Of a stretch of DNA of 64,000 bases, positions 10,618 through 21,658 are shown in pieces. Origin of the DNA: Aquabacterium olei (GTDB lineage Bacteria; Pseudomonadota; Gammaproteobacteria; Burkholderiales; Burkholderiaceae_C); the NCBI RefSeq assembly GCF_003100395.1, contig NZ_CP029210.1, positions 1,674,001 through 1,738,000 on the forward strand. The letters run 5' to 3'. Below the pieces are notes generated by a model. It was not told the DNA's origin. It was given only the letters and a program-made list of their open reading frames with translations, and did no database searches. Both the position numbers and the translations under genes were made by a program. Each line of letters starts with the position of its first letter. Positions within the stretch are counted from its first letter, which is position 1.

Positions 10618-11966
10618 ACATGCATACGCTGGATGCAGGCTCCGTGCCTGCACGATCGATCCGGTTGACGTGGGCGGTGCTGCCCTTGGCGGCCCGGCTT
10701 GCCATGGGTGCCGTCCATCGCACGGCCTGGCTCGGTGCTCAGGCGCTGCGTCAGGCCTTGCCCGGCGCGGCCCGCCCGGCGGTGTTGCTCAACCAGCGCA
10801 ACGACGGTCCGCCTGACCTGGACGAACTCTGGCGTGACTTCAACCGCAAGCTCAGCGGCATGTTCGCCAGCAAGGGCGGCGGCGACAACAACGGGCCCGG
10901 TGGCAACATGTCGCCCGACCCCAGCGGCGCCGGCATCGGTGCCGGGCTGATCCTGGGCGTCGTGGCCCTCATCTGGCTTGGCAGCGGTTTCTTCATCGTG
11001 CAGGAAGGCCAGCAGGCCGTCGTGATGTCGTTCGGTCGTTTCAGTCATACCGTGGACGCCGGCTTCCAGTGGCGCGCCCCGTATCCCTTCCAGAGCCACG
11101 AAGTCGTCAACGTCACCCAGTTGCGTTCGATCGACGTCGGCAGCAACTCCGTGATGCAGGCCACTGGCCTGCGTGACTCGTCCATGCTCACGCGAGACGA
11201 GAACATCGTCGACATCCGTTTCACGGTCCAGTACCGCCTGCAGGATGCCCGCCAGTACCTGTTCGAGAACCGCAGCTCCGACGAAGCCGTGCTCCAGGCG
11301 GCCGAATCCGCCGTGCGCGAGATCGTGGGCAACAGCAACATGGACTCGGTGCTGTACGAGCAGCGCGACGCCATCGCGGCCGAGTTGGTGAAGTCCATCC
11401 AGGCCCAGCTCAACAAGCTGAAGGCCGGCGTGCTGGTTGCCAACGTCAACGTCCAGAGCGTGCAGGCTCCCGAGCAGGTGCAGGCCGCCTTCGACGACGC
11501 GTTCAAGGCTGGCGCAGACCGTGAGCGGCTGAAGAACGAGGGCCAGGCCTACGCCAACGACGTGATCCCGAAGGCACAGGGCACGGCCGCGCGTCTGCGT
11601 GAGGAAGCCGCCGGTTATTCCGCCCGCGTGGTGGCACAGGCCGAGGGCGATGCACAGCGCTTCAAGTCGGTGTACGCTGAGTACCAGAAGGCGCCCGGGG
11701 TCATGCGCGACCGCCTCTACATCGACACGATGCAGCAGGTCTACAGCAACGTGACCAAGGTGATGGTTGAGAGCCGCCAGGGCTCCAATCTGCTGTATCT
11801 CCCGCTTGACAAGCTGATGGGCGTGAACGGTAGTGGTGCGCCGGCGGCACCTGCCGCGGCCACTTCTGCACCGGACAACGGCGTGGCCACTGCGCCCGCG
11901 GCACCGGGTGTGACCGACTCCCGCTCGCGTGATGGTCTGCGCAGCCGCGACCGCGATGCGCGCTGA
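10614..11966 (+). CDS. hflK: FtsH protease modulator subunit HflK
   Basis: HflK and HflC form a large SPFH-domain assembly around the FtsH protease in the inner membrane. The protein has the family hallmark GPPDLDELWRDFNRKL near residue 65. A membrane segment follows at about residues 105-125 (LILGVVALIWLGSGFFIV), then the SPFH/band-7 domain and a C-terminal Ala/Pro tail. At 450 residues from ATG 10614 it carries about 60 extra N-terminal residues with no counterpart in the family. GTG 10782 would give a more typical start, but I see no better ribosome site there. Coupled to hflX by a 4-base overlap. Confidence 0.95.
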   Translation: MNMHTLDAGSVPARSIRLTWAVLPLAARLAMGAVHRTAWLGAQALRQALPGAARPAVLLNQRNDGPPDLDELWRDFNRKLSGMFASKGGGDNNGPGGNMSPDPSGAGIGAGLILGVVALIWLGSGFFIVQEGQQAVVMSFGRFSHTVDAGFQWRAPYPFQSHEVVNVTQLRSIDVGSNSVMQATGLRDSSMLTRDENIVDIRFTVQYRLQDARQYLFENRSSDEAVLQAAESAVREIVGNSNMDSVLYEQRDAIAAELVKSIQAQLNKLKAGVLVANVNVQSVQAPEQVQAAFDDAFKAGADRERLKNEGQAYANDVIPKAQGTAARLREEAAGYSARVVAQAEGDAQRFKSVYAEYQKAPGVMRDRLYIDTMQQVYSNVTKVMVESRQGSNLLYLPLDKLMGVNGSGAPAAPAAATSAPDNGVATAPAAPGVTDSRSRDGLRSRDRDAR

Positions 11967-12011
11967 AGCGCGCACGCCTCACGCAGCGTCCAAGCATCAA
12001 GGAACCCTGAC

Positions 12012-12908
12012 ATGAACCGCATCGGTACCTACCTGGTCGGCATCCTGCTGGCCATCGTCATCGCGGCATCGACCCTGTTCGTTGTCGACCAGCGCCAGTT
12101 TGCCGTGGTCTACGCACTCGGCGAAATCAAGGAAGTCATCAGCGAGCCGGGCTTGAAGTTCAAGCTGCCCGCGCCGCTGCAGAACGTGATCTTCCTCGAC
12201 CGTCGCGTGCAGACGCTCGACAGCCCCGAGTCGCGCCCCATCTTCACGGCCGAGAAGAAGAGCCTCGTCATCGACTGGCTGGTGAAATGGCGCGTGACCG
12301 AGCCTCGCCAGTTCATCCGTAACAACGGCGTCGACATCCGAAACGCGGAAAACCGCCTTTCGCCCATCGTGCAGGCCGCGCTCAACGAGGAGGTCACCAA
12401 GCGCACCGTCGGCGCTGTGCTCTCCACCGAACGCGAGAAGGTGATGCAGGGCGTCATCCGTCGCCTGGCTGACGATGCCAAGTCCTTCGGCATCGAGATC
12501 GTCGATGTGCGGATCAAGCGCGTGGACTTCTCGGCCAACATCACCGAGTCGGTCTACCGCCGCATGGAATCGGAACGCAAGCGCGTGGCCAACGAGCTGC
12601 GCTCCACCGGTGGCGCCGAAGGCGAGAAGATCCGCGCCGATGCGGACCGCCAGCGCGAAATCATCGTGGCCGAAGCCTACCGCGACGCCCAGAAGATCAA
12701 GGGCGAGGGCGATGCCAAGGCGTCGGCGCTGTATGCCGAAGCGTTCGGTCGGGACCCGCAGTTTGCGCAGTTCTATCGCAGCCTGGAGGCCTACCGTGCC
12801 ACCTTCCGCAGCAAGAGCGACGTGATGGTGATCGACCAGAGCGGCGATTTCTTCAAGACCATGCGGGGCGGCAGCGCTTCTGGCTCCACCGCTGCGCCGC
12901 GCAAGTGA
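12012..12908 (+). CDS. hflC: FtsH protease modulator subunit HflC
   Basis: Partner of HflK. The 298-residue protein has an N-terminal anchor (YLVGILLAIVIAASTLFVV, about residues 5-23) followed directly by VDQRQFAVVYALGEI, the start of the SPFH domain. It ends with the helical region rich in Glu, Arg and Lys (SERKRVANELRSTGGAEGEK) that is typical of HflC. AAGGA lies about 9 bases before the ATG. The gap to hflK is 45 bases, so the pair is one transcription unit. Confidence 0.96.
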   Translation: MNRIGTYLVGILLAIVIAASTLFVVDQRQFAVVYALGEIKEVISEPGLKFKLPAPLQNVIFLDRRVQTLDSPESRPIFTAEKKSLVIDWLVKWRVTEPRQFIRNNGVDIRNAENRLSPIVQAALNEEVTKRTVGAVLSTEREKVMQGVIRRLADDAKSFGIEIVDVRIKRVDFSANITESVYRRMESERKRVANELRSTGGAEGEKIRADADRQREIIVAEAYRDAQKIKGEGDAKASALYAEAFGRDPQFAQFYRSLEAYRATFRSKSDVMVIDQSGDFFKTMRGGSASGSTAAPRK

Positions 12909-12929
12909 CCGTGCCGCAGGTGAAGAGAA

Positions 12930-12953
12930 CCCCGTGCGCCGGGAGGCGCGGGG
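12930..12953 (+). promoter_or_regulatory. Hairpin overlapping the ribosome site of the DUF2065 gene
   Basis: CCCC (12930-12933) pairs with GGGG (12950-12953), and GCGCC (12936-12940) pairs with GGCGC (12945-12949). There is a two-base bulge and a GGGA loop. The outer strand contains part of the GGGAG ribosome site of the downstream gene, so folding would partly mask it. No T-run follows, so this is not an intrinsic terminator. Whether it regulates translation is inference. Confidence 0.4.
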
Positions 12954-12962
12954 AGTTTGCCC

Positions 12963-13157
12963 ATGTCTGACGTTCTTTGGACTGCGCTGGCCCTCGTGCT
13001 CGTGTTCGAGGGGCTGATGCCGGCCATCAATCCGGGTGGCTGGCGTCGCATGTTCGAGCAACTGATGCGCTTCGACGACGAGCAGATCCGTCGTTTCGGG
13101 CTCGGCAGCATGGTCGTTGGCCTGCTGCTTCTCTGGTTGATTCAGGCGCTCTCCTGA
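12963..13157 (+). CDS. YjeT-like small membrane protein (DUF2065)
   Basis: The 64-residue protein has two hydrophobic helices: [19 protein letters not shown] near the N-terminus and [14 protein letters not shown] at the C-terminus. They flank a conserved polar centre, [12 protein letters not shown]...IRRFGL. This is the DUF2065/YjeT family, whose function is unknown and which is usually encoded after hflC. ATG 12963 is preferred over TTG 12957 because GGGAG (12951-12955) is 7 bases upstream. That ribosome site lies inside a strong hairpin (12930-12953). Confidence 0.85.
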   Translation: MSDVLWTALALVLVFEGLMPAINPGGWRRMFEQLMRFDDEQIRRFGLGSMVVGLLLLWLIQALS

Positions 13158-13186
13158 ACGTCCCAGTCGGCCGGCAGGGCACTTCG

Positions 13187-13217
13187 CTGTCAAAGTGTCC
13201 CGAACCCCCGGTAGAAT
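13187..13217 (+). promoter_or_regulatory. Candidate sigma-70 promoter for hisZ-purA
   Basis: TAGAAT (13212-13217) is a good -10 match, preceded at 19 bases by CTGTCA (13187-13192) as a weak -35. It lies 28 bases before the hisZ ATG, in the only sizeable gap between hflC/DUF2065 and hisZ. Confidence 0.45.
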
Positions 13218-13245
13218 CTCGTTTTTAACCCCCACACGTTTTCTT

Positions 13246-15833
<2,588 letters not shown>

Positions 15834-15872
15834 CTGCATCCGTTTTTCCGACCGACAACCCATAGGCACACC

Positions 15873-16394
15873 ATGCTCACCGACGACGGTAAACACCTCT
15901 ATGTCTCCTGGGAGGAGTACCACCAGCTGATCGAGCGCCTGGCGCTCAAGGTGCACGCTTCCGGCTGGGAGTTCGATCAGATCCTGTGTCTGGCCCGCGG
16001 CGGCTTGCGTCCAGGCGATGTGCTGTCGCGCGTGTTCGACAAGCCGCTCGGTATCATGTCGACGAGCTCTTACCGTGACGAAGGCGGCACGCTTCAGGGC
16101 CGCCTCGACATGGCGAAGTACATCACCATGCCGAAGGGTGAGCTGGCAGGGCGTGTGCTGTTGGTCGATGACCTGGCTGATTCCGGCGTGACGCTGCAGG
16201 CGGTGGTTGAGCGGCTGCGCAGCATGCCGGCCATCACCGAGCTGCGCTCGTCCGTGATCTGGGTGAAGGGCGTGTCCTGCTACACCCCCGACTACTATGT
16301 CGAAGCGCTGCCGACGAGCCCCTGGATCCATCAGCCCTTCGAGGAGTACGACGGCCTGCGTCCTGCGGCGCTGCTCAAGCGTTACGAGGTCTGA
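15873..16394 (+). CDS. Phosphoribosyltransferase family protein (hypoxanthine/xanthine type)
   Basis: The 173-residue protein has a type I phosphoribosyltransferase fold with the PRPP-binding loop VLLVDDLADSGVTL (about residues 93-106) and a flexible-loop region containing ARGGLRPGDVLSR. It resembles the HGPRT/XGPRT group that Burkholderiales carry after purA. The role is probably purine base salvage, but the base specificity cannot be read from the sequence. An intrinsic terminator follows at 16428. Confidence 0.85.
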   Translation: MLTDDGKHLYVSWEEYHQLIERLALKVHASGWEFDQILCLARGGLRPGDVLSRVFDKPLGIMSTSSYRDEGGTLQGRLDMAKYITMPKGELAGRVLLVDDLADSGVTLQAVVERLRSMPAITELRSSVIWVKGVSCYTPDYYVEALPTSPWIHQPFEEYDGLRPAALLKRYEV

Positions 16395-16427
16395 GTTCCG
16401 CAAGAAGCGGAACCCGCGACAGCCCAG

Positions 16428-16452
16428 GGCAGCCAGATTGGCTGCCTTTTTT
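16428..16452 (+). terminator. Intrinsic terminator after the phosphoribosyltransferase gene
   Basis: GGCAGCCA (16428-16435), loop GAT, TGGCTGCC (16439-16446), then six T residues (16447-16452). This is a perfect 8-bp stem that ends the plus-strand unit. Confidence 0.78.
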
Positions 16453-16530
16453 CTTGAACGGGGCGTGCTGAGCGCACGCCTCATGTAGGCGAGGGGAGTG
16501 GGCCATGCCGGCGCTTGCGTCTGATCGCGA

Positions 16531-16568
16531 AATGAGGAAAGCCGGTTGACCTTGCGATCAACCGGCTT
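16531..16568 (-). terminator. Terminator-like hairpin after the first tRNA-Leu
   Basis: GCCGGTTGA (16541-16549) pairs with TCAACCGGC (16558-16566), extended by AA/TT, with an 8-base loop. Read on the minus strand it follows the 3' end of the tRNA by about 8 bases. The T-tract is short and interrupted, so it is weaker than its counterpart at 16981. Confidence 0.5.
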
Positions 16569-16575
16569 GCTCATT

Positions 16576-16660
<85 letters not shown>

Positions 16661-16980
16661 AGGTACTTTTTGATGCTGTGCTTTTGCGTTTCAGCGTTGC
16701 GCTGCATCAAGACCATTAATGTAGCATCATTTCTGGGTTCCCGTCCAGTTTCTGCTGTGGCGTGGTGAAAAAACGGCACGAAAGGCCGGAAGCCAGTGAA
16801 GTGTTGCGTTCCTGCCGCATCGGCGTGGTGCTTCAAGGTCGGGGCCGGGCGGGAGGTCGGTGGGATGTGGTGTACGCTGGGTTTCCGGAGCCCGACATGT
16901 TTTTGCAACACCACCACCCCCATCCGCTGCAGGGCGCACGGACGCTGGCTGTCGGATCGGCGGTTGCGTTCAGCGGACAT
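16661..16980. other. Spacer between the two tRNA-Leu genes, no gene seen
   Basis: About 320 bases lie between copy 1 and the terminator of copy 2. The short ORFs here have no ribosome site or recognisable motif. The half next to copy 1 is relatively AT-rich and may hold its promoter, but I cannot pick a convincing pair of boxes. The rest is GC-rich with no repeat or hairpin of note. Confidence 0.5.
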
Positions 16981-17013
16981 GAAAAAAGCCGGTTGATCAT
17001 CGATCAACCGGCT
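16981..17013 (-). terminator. Intrinsic terminator after the second tRNA-Leu
   Basis: GCCGGTTGATC (16988-16998) pairs perfectly with GATCAACCGGC (17002-17012) around a 3-base loop. On the minus strand it is followed by a run of six T (A-run 16982-16987). The stem shares its GCCGGTTGA/TCAACCGGC core with the hairpin after copy 1. Confidence 0.75.
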
Positions 17014-17020
17014 CTCTCAA

Positions 17021-17105
<85 letters not shown>

Positions 17106-17171
17106 AGGTACTCTTTATCGACTGGCCGACTGCTTGTTTGAAAAACGTTGCAGTGATCAGCGAAGAGTTGA

Positions 17172-17201
17172 ATTCTATCATCAAAATGCGAGACATGACA
17201 A
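17172..17201 (-). promoter_or_regulatory. Candidate sigma-70 promoter for tRNA-Leu copy 2
   Basis: On the minus strand TTGTCA (17196-17201) and TAGAAT (17172-17177) are separated by 18 bases, each one mismatch from consensus. The start point would lie about 60 bases before the tRNA 5' end. The boxes fall in the leader of the divergent rnr gene. Confidence 0.6.
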
Positions 17202-17227
17202 CACCCCCCACACTTTTTGTGAATCTC

Positions 17228-19540
17228 ATGAGCGAAATCGTTGGCACCGTGCAGGGCCACCGGGATGGCCATGGCTTCGTCCACGCCGATGAAGGCGATG
17301 CGACCATCTGGCTTTCGCCACAGGAGATGCGTGCCGTGATGCACCGCGACCGTGTGCGGGTGAGGGTGATGCGCTTCGACCGCAAGGGCCGCCCCGAGGG
17401 GCAGGTGCTGGACATCCTCGAGCGTCGCAAGACCCCCATCATCGGCAGGCTGCTGCACGAAGGGGGCGCCTGGCTGGTGGCGCCAGAGGATCGCCGTTTT
17501 GGTCGTGACATCCTGGTGCCCGCCAAGGCGATCGGCAAGGCCGAGCCCGGCCAGGTGGTGGCGGTGGAGTTGACGGAGGCGCCGTCGCTGAATGCGCAAC
17601 CCGTGGGGCGCGTCATCGAGGTGCTTGGCGGCATCGACGATCCCGGCATGGAGATCGAGATCGCGGTGCGCAAGTACGAGGTGCCGCACCGCTTTGGCGA
17701 CGACGTGCTGGCCCAGGCGGCGAAGCTGCCCGAGAAGGTCCGCCCCGTGGACAAGCGTGGCCGCATCGACATTTCCGATGTGCCGCTGGTGACGATCGAC
17801 GGCGAGGATGCGCGGGACTTCGACGACGCCGTGTACTGTGAGCCGGCCCGCATCGGCCGAGGCAAGGTGCCGAACGGCTGGCGTCTGATCGTCGCCATTG
17901 CCGACGTGAGCCATTATGTGAAGCCCGACGAGCCGTTGGACCGCGAGGCGTATGAGCGGGCCACCTCGGTGTACTTCCCGCGGCGCGTCATTCCGATGCT
18001 GCCGGAGAAGCTGTCCAACGGACTGTGCTCCCTCAACCCCGAGGTCGAGCGACTGTCGATGGTGTGCGACATGCTGGTGACGGGGGAGGGCGAAATCCAC
18101 GCCTACCAGTTCTTCCCTGCCGTGATCCGCTCGCATGCGCGGCTGACTTACACCGAAGTGGCGGCCGTGCTGGGCAACACCCGTGGGCCGGAGGCCCTGC
18201 GTCGTGCCGAACTGGTGCCGCATCTGTTGCACCTGCATGAGGTGTACCGCGTGCTGCTCAAGGCTCGCAGTGCGCGTGGCGCGGTGGATTTCGAGACGAC
18301 CGAGACGCAGATCGTCTGCGACGAAAACGGCCGCATTGCCAAGATCGTGCCGCGTACGCGCACCGAGGCCCACCGGCTGATCGAGGAGGCGATGCTGGCG
18401 GCCAACGTGTGCTCCGCTGACTTCATCCTGCGCGCCAAGCACCCGTCTCTGTACCGTGTGCACGAGGGGCCGACGCCCGAGAAGCGCACGCTGCTGAAGA
18501 ACTATTTGAAGGCGCTGGGGCTGGGGCTCACCCTGGGTGAAGAGCTGCAGCCTGGCGACTTCCAGGCCATTGCACAGGCCACCAAGGACCGGCCCGACGC
18601 CACGCAGATTCACACCATGCTGCTGCGTTCGATGCAGCAGGCCATCTACACCCCGGCCAACAGTGGTCACTTCGGGCTGGCCTACGAGGCCTACACCCAC
18701 TTCACCAGCCCGATCCGGCGCTATCCCGATCTGCTGGTGCACCGCGTGATCAAGGCCCTGCTGGGGCGCAACCGCTATGGGTTGAAGTTGCCGCCGGTGC
18801 AATCGTCCGTGGGCAACTTCAAGCGCAAGGGCGGGCAGGGGGGGCTCACTCGTGGCTTGCCTGTGGCTCCGGTCAAGGGGGCGAAGATCAAGCTGCCGCC
18901 GGAGGAGGCCATCGCCTGGGAAACCGCCGGTATCCACTGCAGTGCCAACGAGCGGCGCGCCGACGAGGCCTCGCGGGATGTCGAGGCGTGGCTGAAGTGC
19001 ATGTTCATGCGCGAGCGCCTGGGCGAGGAGTACGGGGGCACCGTCAGTGCGGCCACGAGCTTCGGCCTGTTCGTGCAGCTGGACGGGCTGTATGTCGAGG
19101 GCCTGGTGCACATCACCGAGCTGGGCGGCGAGTACTTCCGGTTTGACGAGGCCCGTCAGGAATTGCGTGGCGAGCGTTCAGGTGTGCGGTACGGCGTCGG
19201 CGCTCGCGTTCGGGTGCAGGTCAGCCGCGTGGACCTGGACGCCCGCAAGATCGATTTCCGCCTGGTGCGAGAGGATGGCGCGACCACACCGCGGACGCAG
19301 CAGGGGCAGGCAGGCAGTGGCCGGGCTGGGCGCAAGGGGCGCTCGGCCAACGAGTACTCGGCTCAGGATGAGCTGTCAGAGATCCAGGAGCTGGACCGTC
19401 AGGTGCGCCGCGGTGCGCGTGATGCGCGCGCGGGCGGCAAGGCTGAGCGCCATCCTGCAGCGGAGGCGAGTGGTCGGGGTGGCAAGCCCGCTGCTGGCAA
19501 GAAGGCGCCGTCACGCAAGAGCGCCCGCAACAAGCGGTGA
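17228..19540 (+). CDS. rnr: Exoribonuclease R
   Basis: RNase R degrades structured RNA 3' to 5'. The protein (770 residues from this start) opens directly with cold-shock domains (EIVGTVQGHRDGHGFVHAD). The RNB catalytic domain follows with the acidic cluster DGEDARDFDDAVYC, then an S1 domain (GTVSAATSFGLFVQLDGLYVE) and a Lys/Arg/Gly-rich tail. It lacks the N-terminal winged-helix domain of E. coli RNase R. An insertion of about 40 residues (around GNFKRKGGQGGLTRGLP) sits in the RNB domain before HCSANERRADEA. The start is uncertain: ATG 17186, 17195 and 17228 are in frame and none has a clear ribosome site. I used the one closest to the conserved domain. Confidence 0.93.
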   Translation: MSEIVGTVQGHRDGHGFVHADEGDATIWLSPQEMRAVMHRDRVRVRVMRFDRKGRPEGQVLDILERRKTPIIGRLLHEGGAWLVAPEDRRFGRDILVPAKAIGKAEPGQVVAVELTEAPSLNAQPVGRVIEVLGGIDDPGMEIEIAVRKYEVPHRFGDDVLAQAAKLPEKVRPVDKRGRIDISDVPLVTIDGEDARDFDDAVYCEPARIGRGKVPNGWRLIVAIADVSHYVKPDEPLDREAYERATSVYFPRRVIPMLPEKLSNGLCSLNPEVERLSMVCDMLVTGEGEIHAYQFFPAVIRSHARLTYTEVAAVLGNTRGPEALRRAELVPHLLHLHEVYRVLLKARSARGAVDFETTETQIVCDENGRIAKIVPRTRTEAHRLIEEAMLAANVCSADFILRAKHPSLYRVHEGPTPEKRTLLKNYLKALGLGLTLGEELQPGDFQAIAQATKDRPDATQIHTMLLRSMQQAIYTPANSGHFGLAYEAYTHFTSPIRRYPDLLVHRVIKALLGRNRYGLKLPPVQSSVGNFKRKGGQGGLTRGLPVAPVKGAKIKLPPEEAIAWETAGIHCSANERRADEASRDVEAWLKCMFMRERLGEEYGGTVSAATSFGLFVQLDGLYVEGLVHITELGGEYFRFDEARQELRGERSGVRYGVGARVRVQVSRVDLDARKIDFRLVREDGATTPRTQQGQAGSGRAGRKGRSANEYSAQDELSEIQELDRQVRRGARDARAGGKAERHPAAEASGRGGKPAAGKKAPSRKSARNKR

Positions 19541-19553
19541 CGTGAGCCGGGCG

Positions 19554-19582
19554 CTGAACAGGCGCCGGAAGCGTGCTAGAAT
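19554..19582 (+). promoter_or_regulatory. Candidate promoter of the rpsB-tsf unit
   Basis: TAGAAT (19577-19582) is a good -10, with CTGAAC (19554-19559) as a weak -35 at a 17-base spacing. It would give a leader of about 125 bases before rpsB, long enough for the S2 autoregulation known at rpsB-tsf in other proteobacteria. The leader fold itself I cannot establish by eye. Confidence 0.5.
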
Positions 19583-19717
19583 CGCAGGGTTTGCCCGGAA
19601 TGGTCCGGGTGAACACTGTTGAAACCGCGAAGCCGCCAATCCAAGGTGTCGGCCCCGTCCTTCAGAAGGGCGGCCGATCGCTGTCGGCTTCTAGATCCAA
19701 CCTCTGGAGCAAAAATC

Positions 19718-20461
19718 ATGTCCGTATCCATGCGCGAAATGCTGGAAGCAGGTGTCCACTTCGGTCACCAGACCCGCTTCTGGAACCCCAAGATGGCGCC
19801 CTACATCTTCGGCCATCGCAACAAGATTCACATCATCAACCTCGAGAAGACCCAACCGGCTCTCGAGGAAGCCCTGAAGTTCATCAAGCAGCTGTCGGCT
19901 CGCCGCGGCACCGTGATGATGATCGGCACCAAGCGCCAGGCCCGTGACACCGTCGCCGAAGAAGCAAGCCGCGCTGGCGTGCCCTTCGTGAACCAGCGCT
20001 GGCTGGGCGGCATGCTGACCAACTTCAAGACGGTCAAGGGCTCGCTGAAGAAGCTGAAGGACATGCAGGTTCAGGTCGAAGCCGGTCTGGACAACCTGAA
20101 GAAGAAGGAAGGCCTGCTGTTCCAGCGTGACCTGGCCAAGCTCGAGAAGGACATCGGCGGCATTCAGGACATGACCGCGCTGCCGGACGCCCTGTTCGTG
20201 ATCGACGTCGGCTACCACAAGATCGCCATCGCCGAAGCCAAGAAGCTGGGCATTCCCGTGATCGGCGTGGTGGACACCAACCACTCGCCCGAAGGCATCG
20301 ACTACGTCATCCCGGGTAACGACGACTCGTCCAAGGCTGTGGCCCTGTACGCCCGCGCCGTGGCCGACGCCATCCTCGAAGGCAAGGCCAACGCCGTGAA
20401 CGAAGTCGTGGCCGCTGCTGCTGGCGACGACGAATTCGTGGAAGTCAACGAAGCCGCCTGA
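19718..20461 (+). CDS. rpsB: 30S ribosomal protein S2
   Basis: The 247-residue protein starts [20 protein letters not shown] and contains the S2 signatures [29 protein letters not shown] and the late [28 protein letters not shown] lies about 10 bases before ATG 19718. An upstream in-frame ATG (19619) is in the leader and gives unrelated sequence. tsf follows after an intercistronic terminator-like hairpin. Confidence 0.98.
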   Translation: MSVSMREMLEAGVHFGHQTRFWNPKMAPYIFGHRNKIHIINLEKTQPALEEALKFIKQLSARRGTVMMIGTKRQARDTVAEEASRAGVPFVNQRWLGGMLTNFKTVKGSLKKLKDMQVQVEAGLDNLKKKEGLLFQRDLAKLEKDIGGIQDMTALPDALFVIDVGYHKIAIAEAKKLGIPVIGVVDTNHSPEGIDYVIPGNDDSSKAVALYARAVADAILEGKANAVNEVVAAAAGDDEFVEVNEAA

Positions 20462-20482
20462 GTCCCCGTGGCTCGGCAAGAA

Positions 20483-20508
20483 GGGGCTGTTGTTCAGCCC
20501 CTTTTTTT
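20483..20508 (+). terminator. Terminator-like hairpin between rpsB and tsf
   Basis: GGGGCTG (20483-20489), loop TTGTT, CAGCCCC (20495-20501), then seven T residues (20502-20508). This is a full intrinsic terminator by appearance. Since tsf follows within 60 bases and no strong promoter is obvious between them, it may act as a partial terminator setting the S2 to EF-Ts ratio. Confidence 0.78.
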
Positions 20509-20566
20509 CAACAGATTCTGATGTGACGCGGCCGTGACGCCGCGCCCCCATTCAACGGAGAACAAT

Positions 20567-21463
20567 ATGCCCGCAATCACCGCCAGCATGGTCGCCGAAC
20601 TGCGCGCCAAGACCGATGCCCCGATGATGGAGTGCAAGAAGGCGCTGACCGAAGCCGACGGCGACATGGCCAAGGCTGAAGAAATCCTGCGCGTCAAGCT
20701 CGGCAGCAAGGCTTCGAAGGCCGCTTCGCGCGTGACCGCCGAAGGCGTTGTCGCCGCCGCCGTGAACGGCACCACCGGCGCCCTGGTCGAAATCAACTGC
20801 GAAACCGACTTCGTGTCGAAGAACGACTCGTTCCTGGCCTTTGCCAAGTCGGTCGCAGAACTGATTGCCCAGCACAACCCGGCCGATGTGGCTGCCCTGG
20901 GCGAGCTGCCGCTGTCGCAAGACGGCTTCGGCCCGACCGTGGAAGAAGTGCGCAAGGGCCTGATCGGCAAGATCGGCGAGAACATGAGCATCCGTCGCTT
21001 CAAGCGCTACGCTGACGGCGGCAAGCTGGCCTCGTACCTGCACGGTGCCCGCATCGGTGTGGTCGTCGAGTTCGACGGTGAGGACGTGGCGGCCAAGGAC
21101 GTTGCGATGCACATCGCCGCCATGAAGCCGGTGTCCCTGTCGGCTGCCGACGTGCCCGCCAACCTGATCGAGACCGAGCGCAACGTTGCCACCGCCAAGG
21201 CCGCCGAGTCGGGCAAGCCGGCTGACATCGCTGCCAAGATGATCGAAGGCGCGGTGCAGAAATACCTGAAGGAAGTCTCGCTGTTCAACCAGGTCTTCGT
21301 GAAGGCCGCCGACGGCAAGCAGACCGTGGAAGCCTACCTGAAGGGTGCCAACACCACCGTCAAGGGCTTCACGATGTTCGTCGTGGGCGAGGGCATCGAA
21401 AAGAAGCAGGACGACTTCGCTGCCGAAGTCGCTGCCACGATGGCCGCAGCCAAGGGCCAGTAA
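20567..21463 (+). CDS. tsf: Translation elongation factor Ts
   Basis: EF-Ts recycles EF-Tu by exchanging GDP for GTP. The 298-residue protein has the N-terminal UBA-like domain and the signature [19 protein letters not shown], then [14 protein letters not shown] in the core. ACGGAG sits 6 bases before ATG 20567. It precedes pyrH and frr in the standard order. Confidence 0.98.
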   Translation: MPAITASMVAELRAKTDAPMMECKKALTEADGDMAKAEEILRVKLGSKASKAASRVTAEGVVAAAVNGTTGALVEINCETDFVSKNDSFLAFAKSVAELIAQHNPADVAALGELPLSQDGFGPTVEEVRKGLIGKIGENMSIRRFKRYADGGKLASYLHGARIGVVVEFDGEDVAAKDVAMHIAAMKPVSLSAADVPANLIETERNVATAKAAESGKPADIAAKMIEGAVQKYLKEVSLFNQVFVKAADGKQTVEAYLKGANTTVKGFTMFVVGEGIEKKQDDFAAEVAATMAAAKGQ

Positions 21464-21479
21464 GCTGGCTCGACACACA

Positions 21480-21497
21480 GGGGGCTTCGGCCCCCTT
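21480..21497 (+). terminator. UUCG-capped GC hairpin after tsf
   Basis: GGGGGC (21480-21485), loop TTCG, GCCCCC (21490-21495), 17 bases after the tsf stop. The stem is very stable, but no T-run follows. It could be a weak terminator or an RNA 3'-end stabiliser before pyrH. Confidence 0.42.
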
Positions 21498-21658
21498 GTG
21501 CTATCTCAGATCGACAGAACAAGATTTCCGGGTGCCGGCCGGGTTCCGCAGGAACCGGATTCGCACACCCCCTCTCCAAGCCTTCGGGCACGTCCGGGCG
21601 GGTTGCTTGCTGCAACAGGCAGGCTGCACGCCCTGGCACAGAAAACAAGGACGACTGC

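Noticed and set aside
16661..17000. Small ORFs between the two tRNA-Leu genes
   Set aside because: No ribosome site, no homology that I recognise, and the frames run through tRNA or hairpin sequence.
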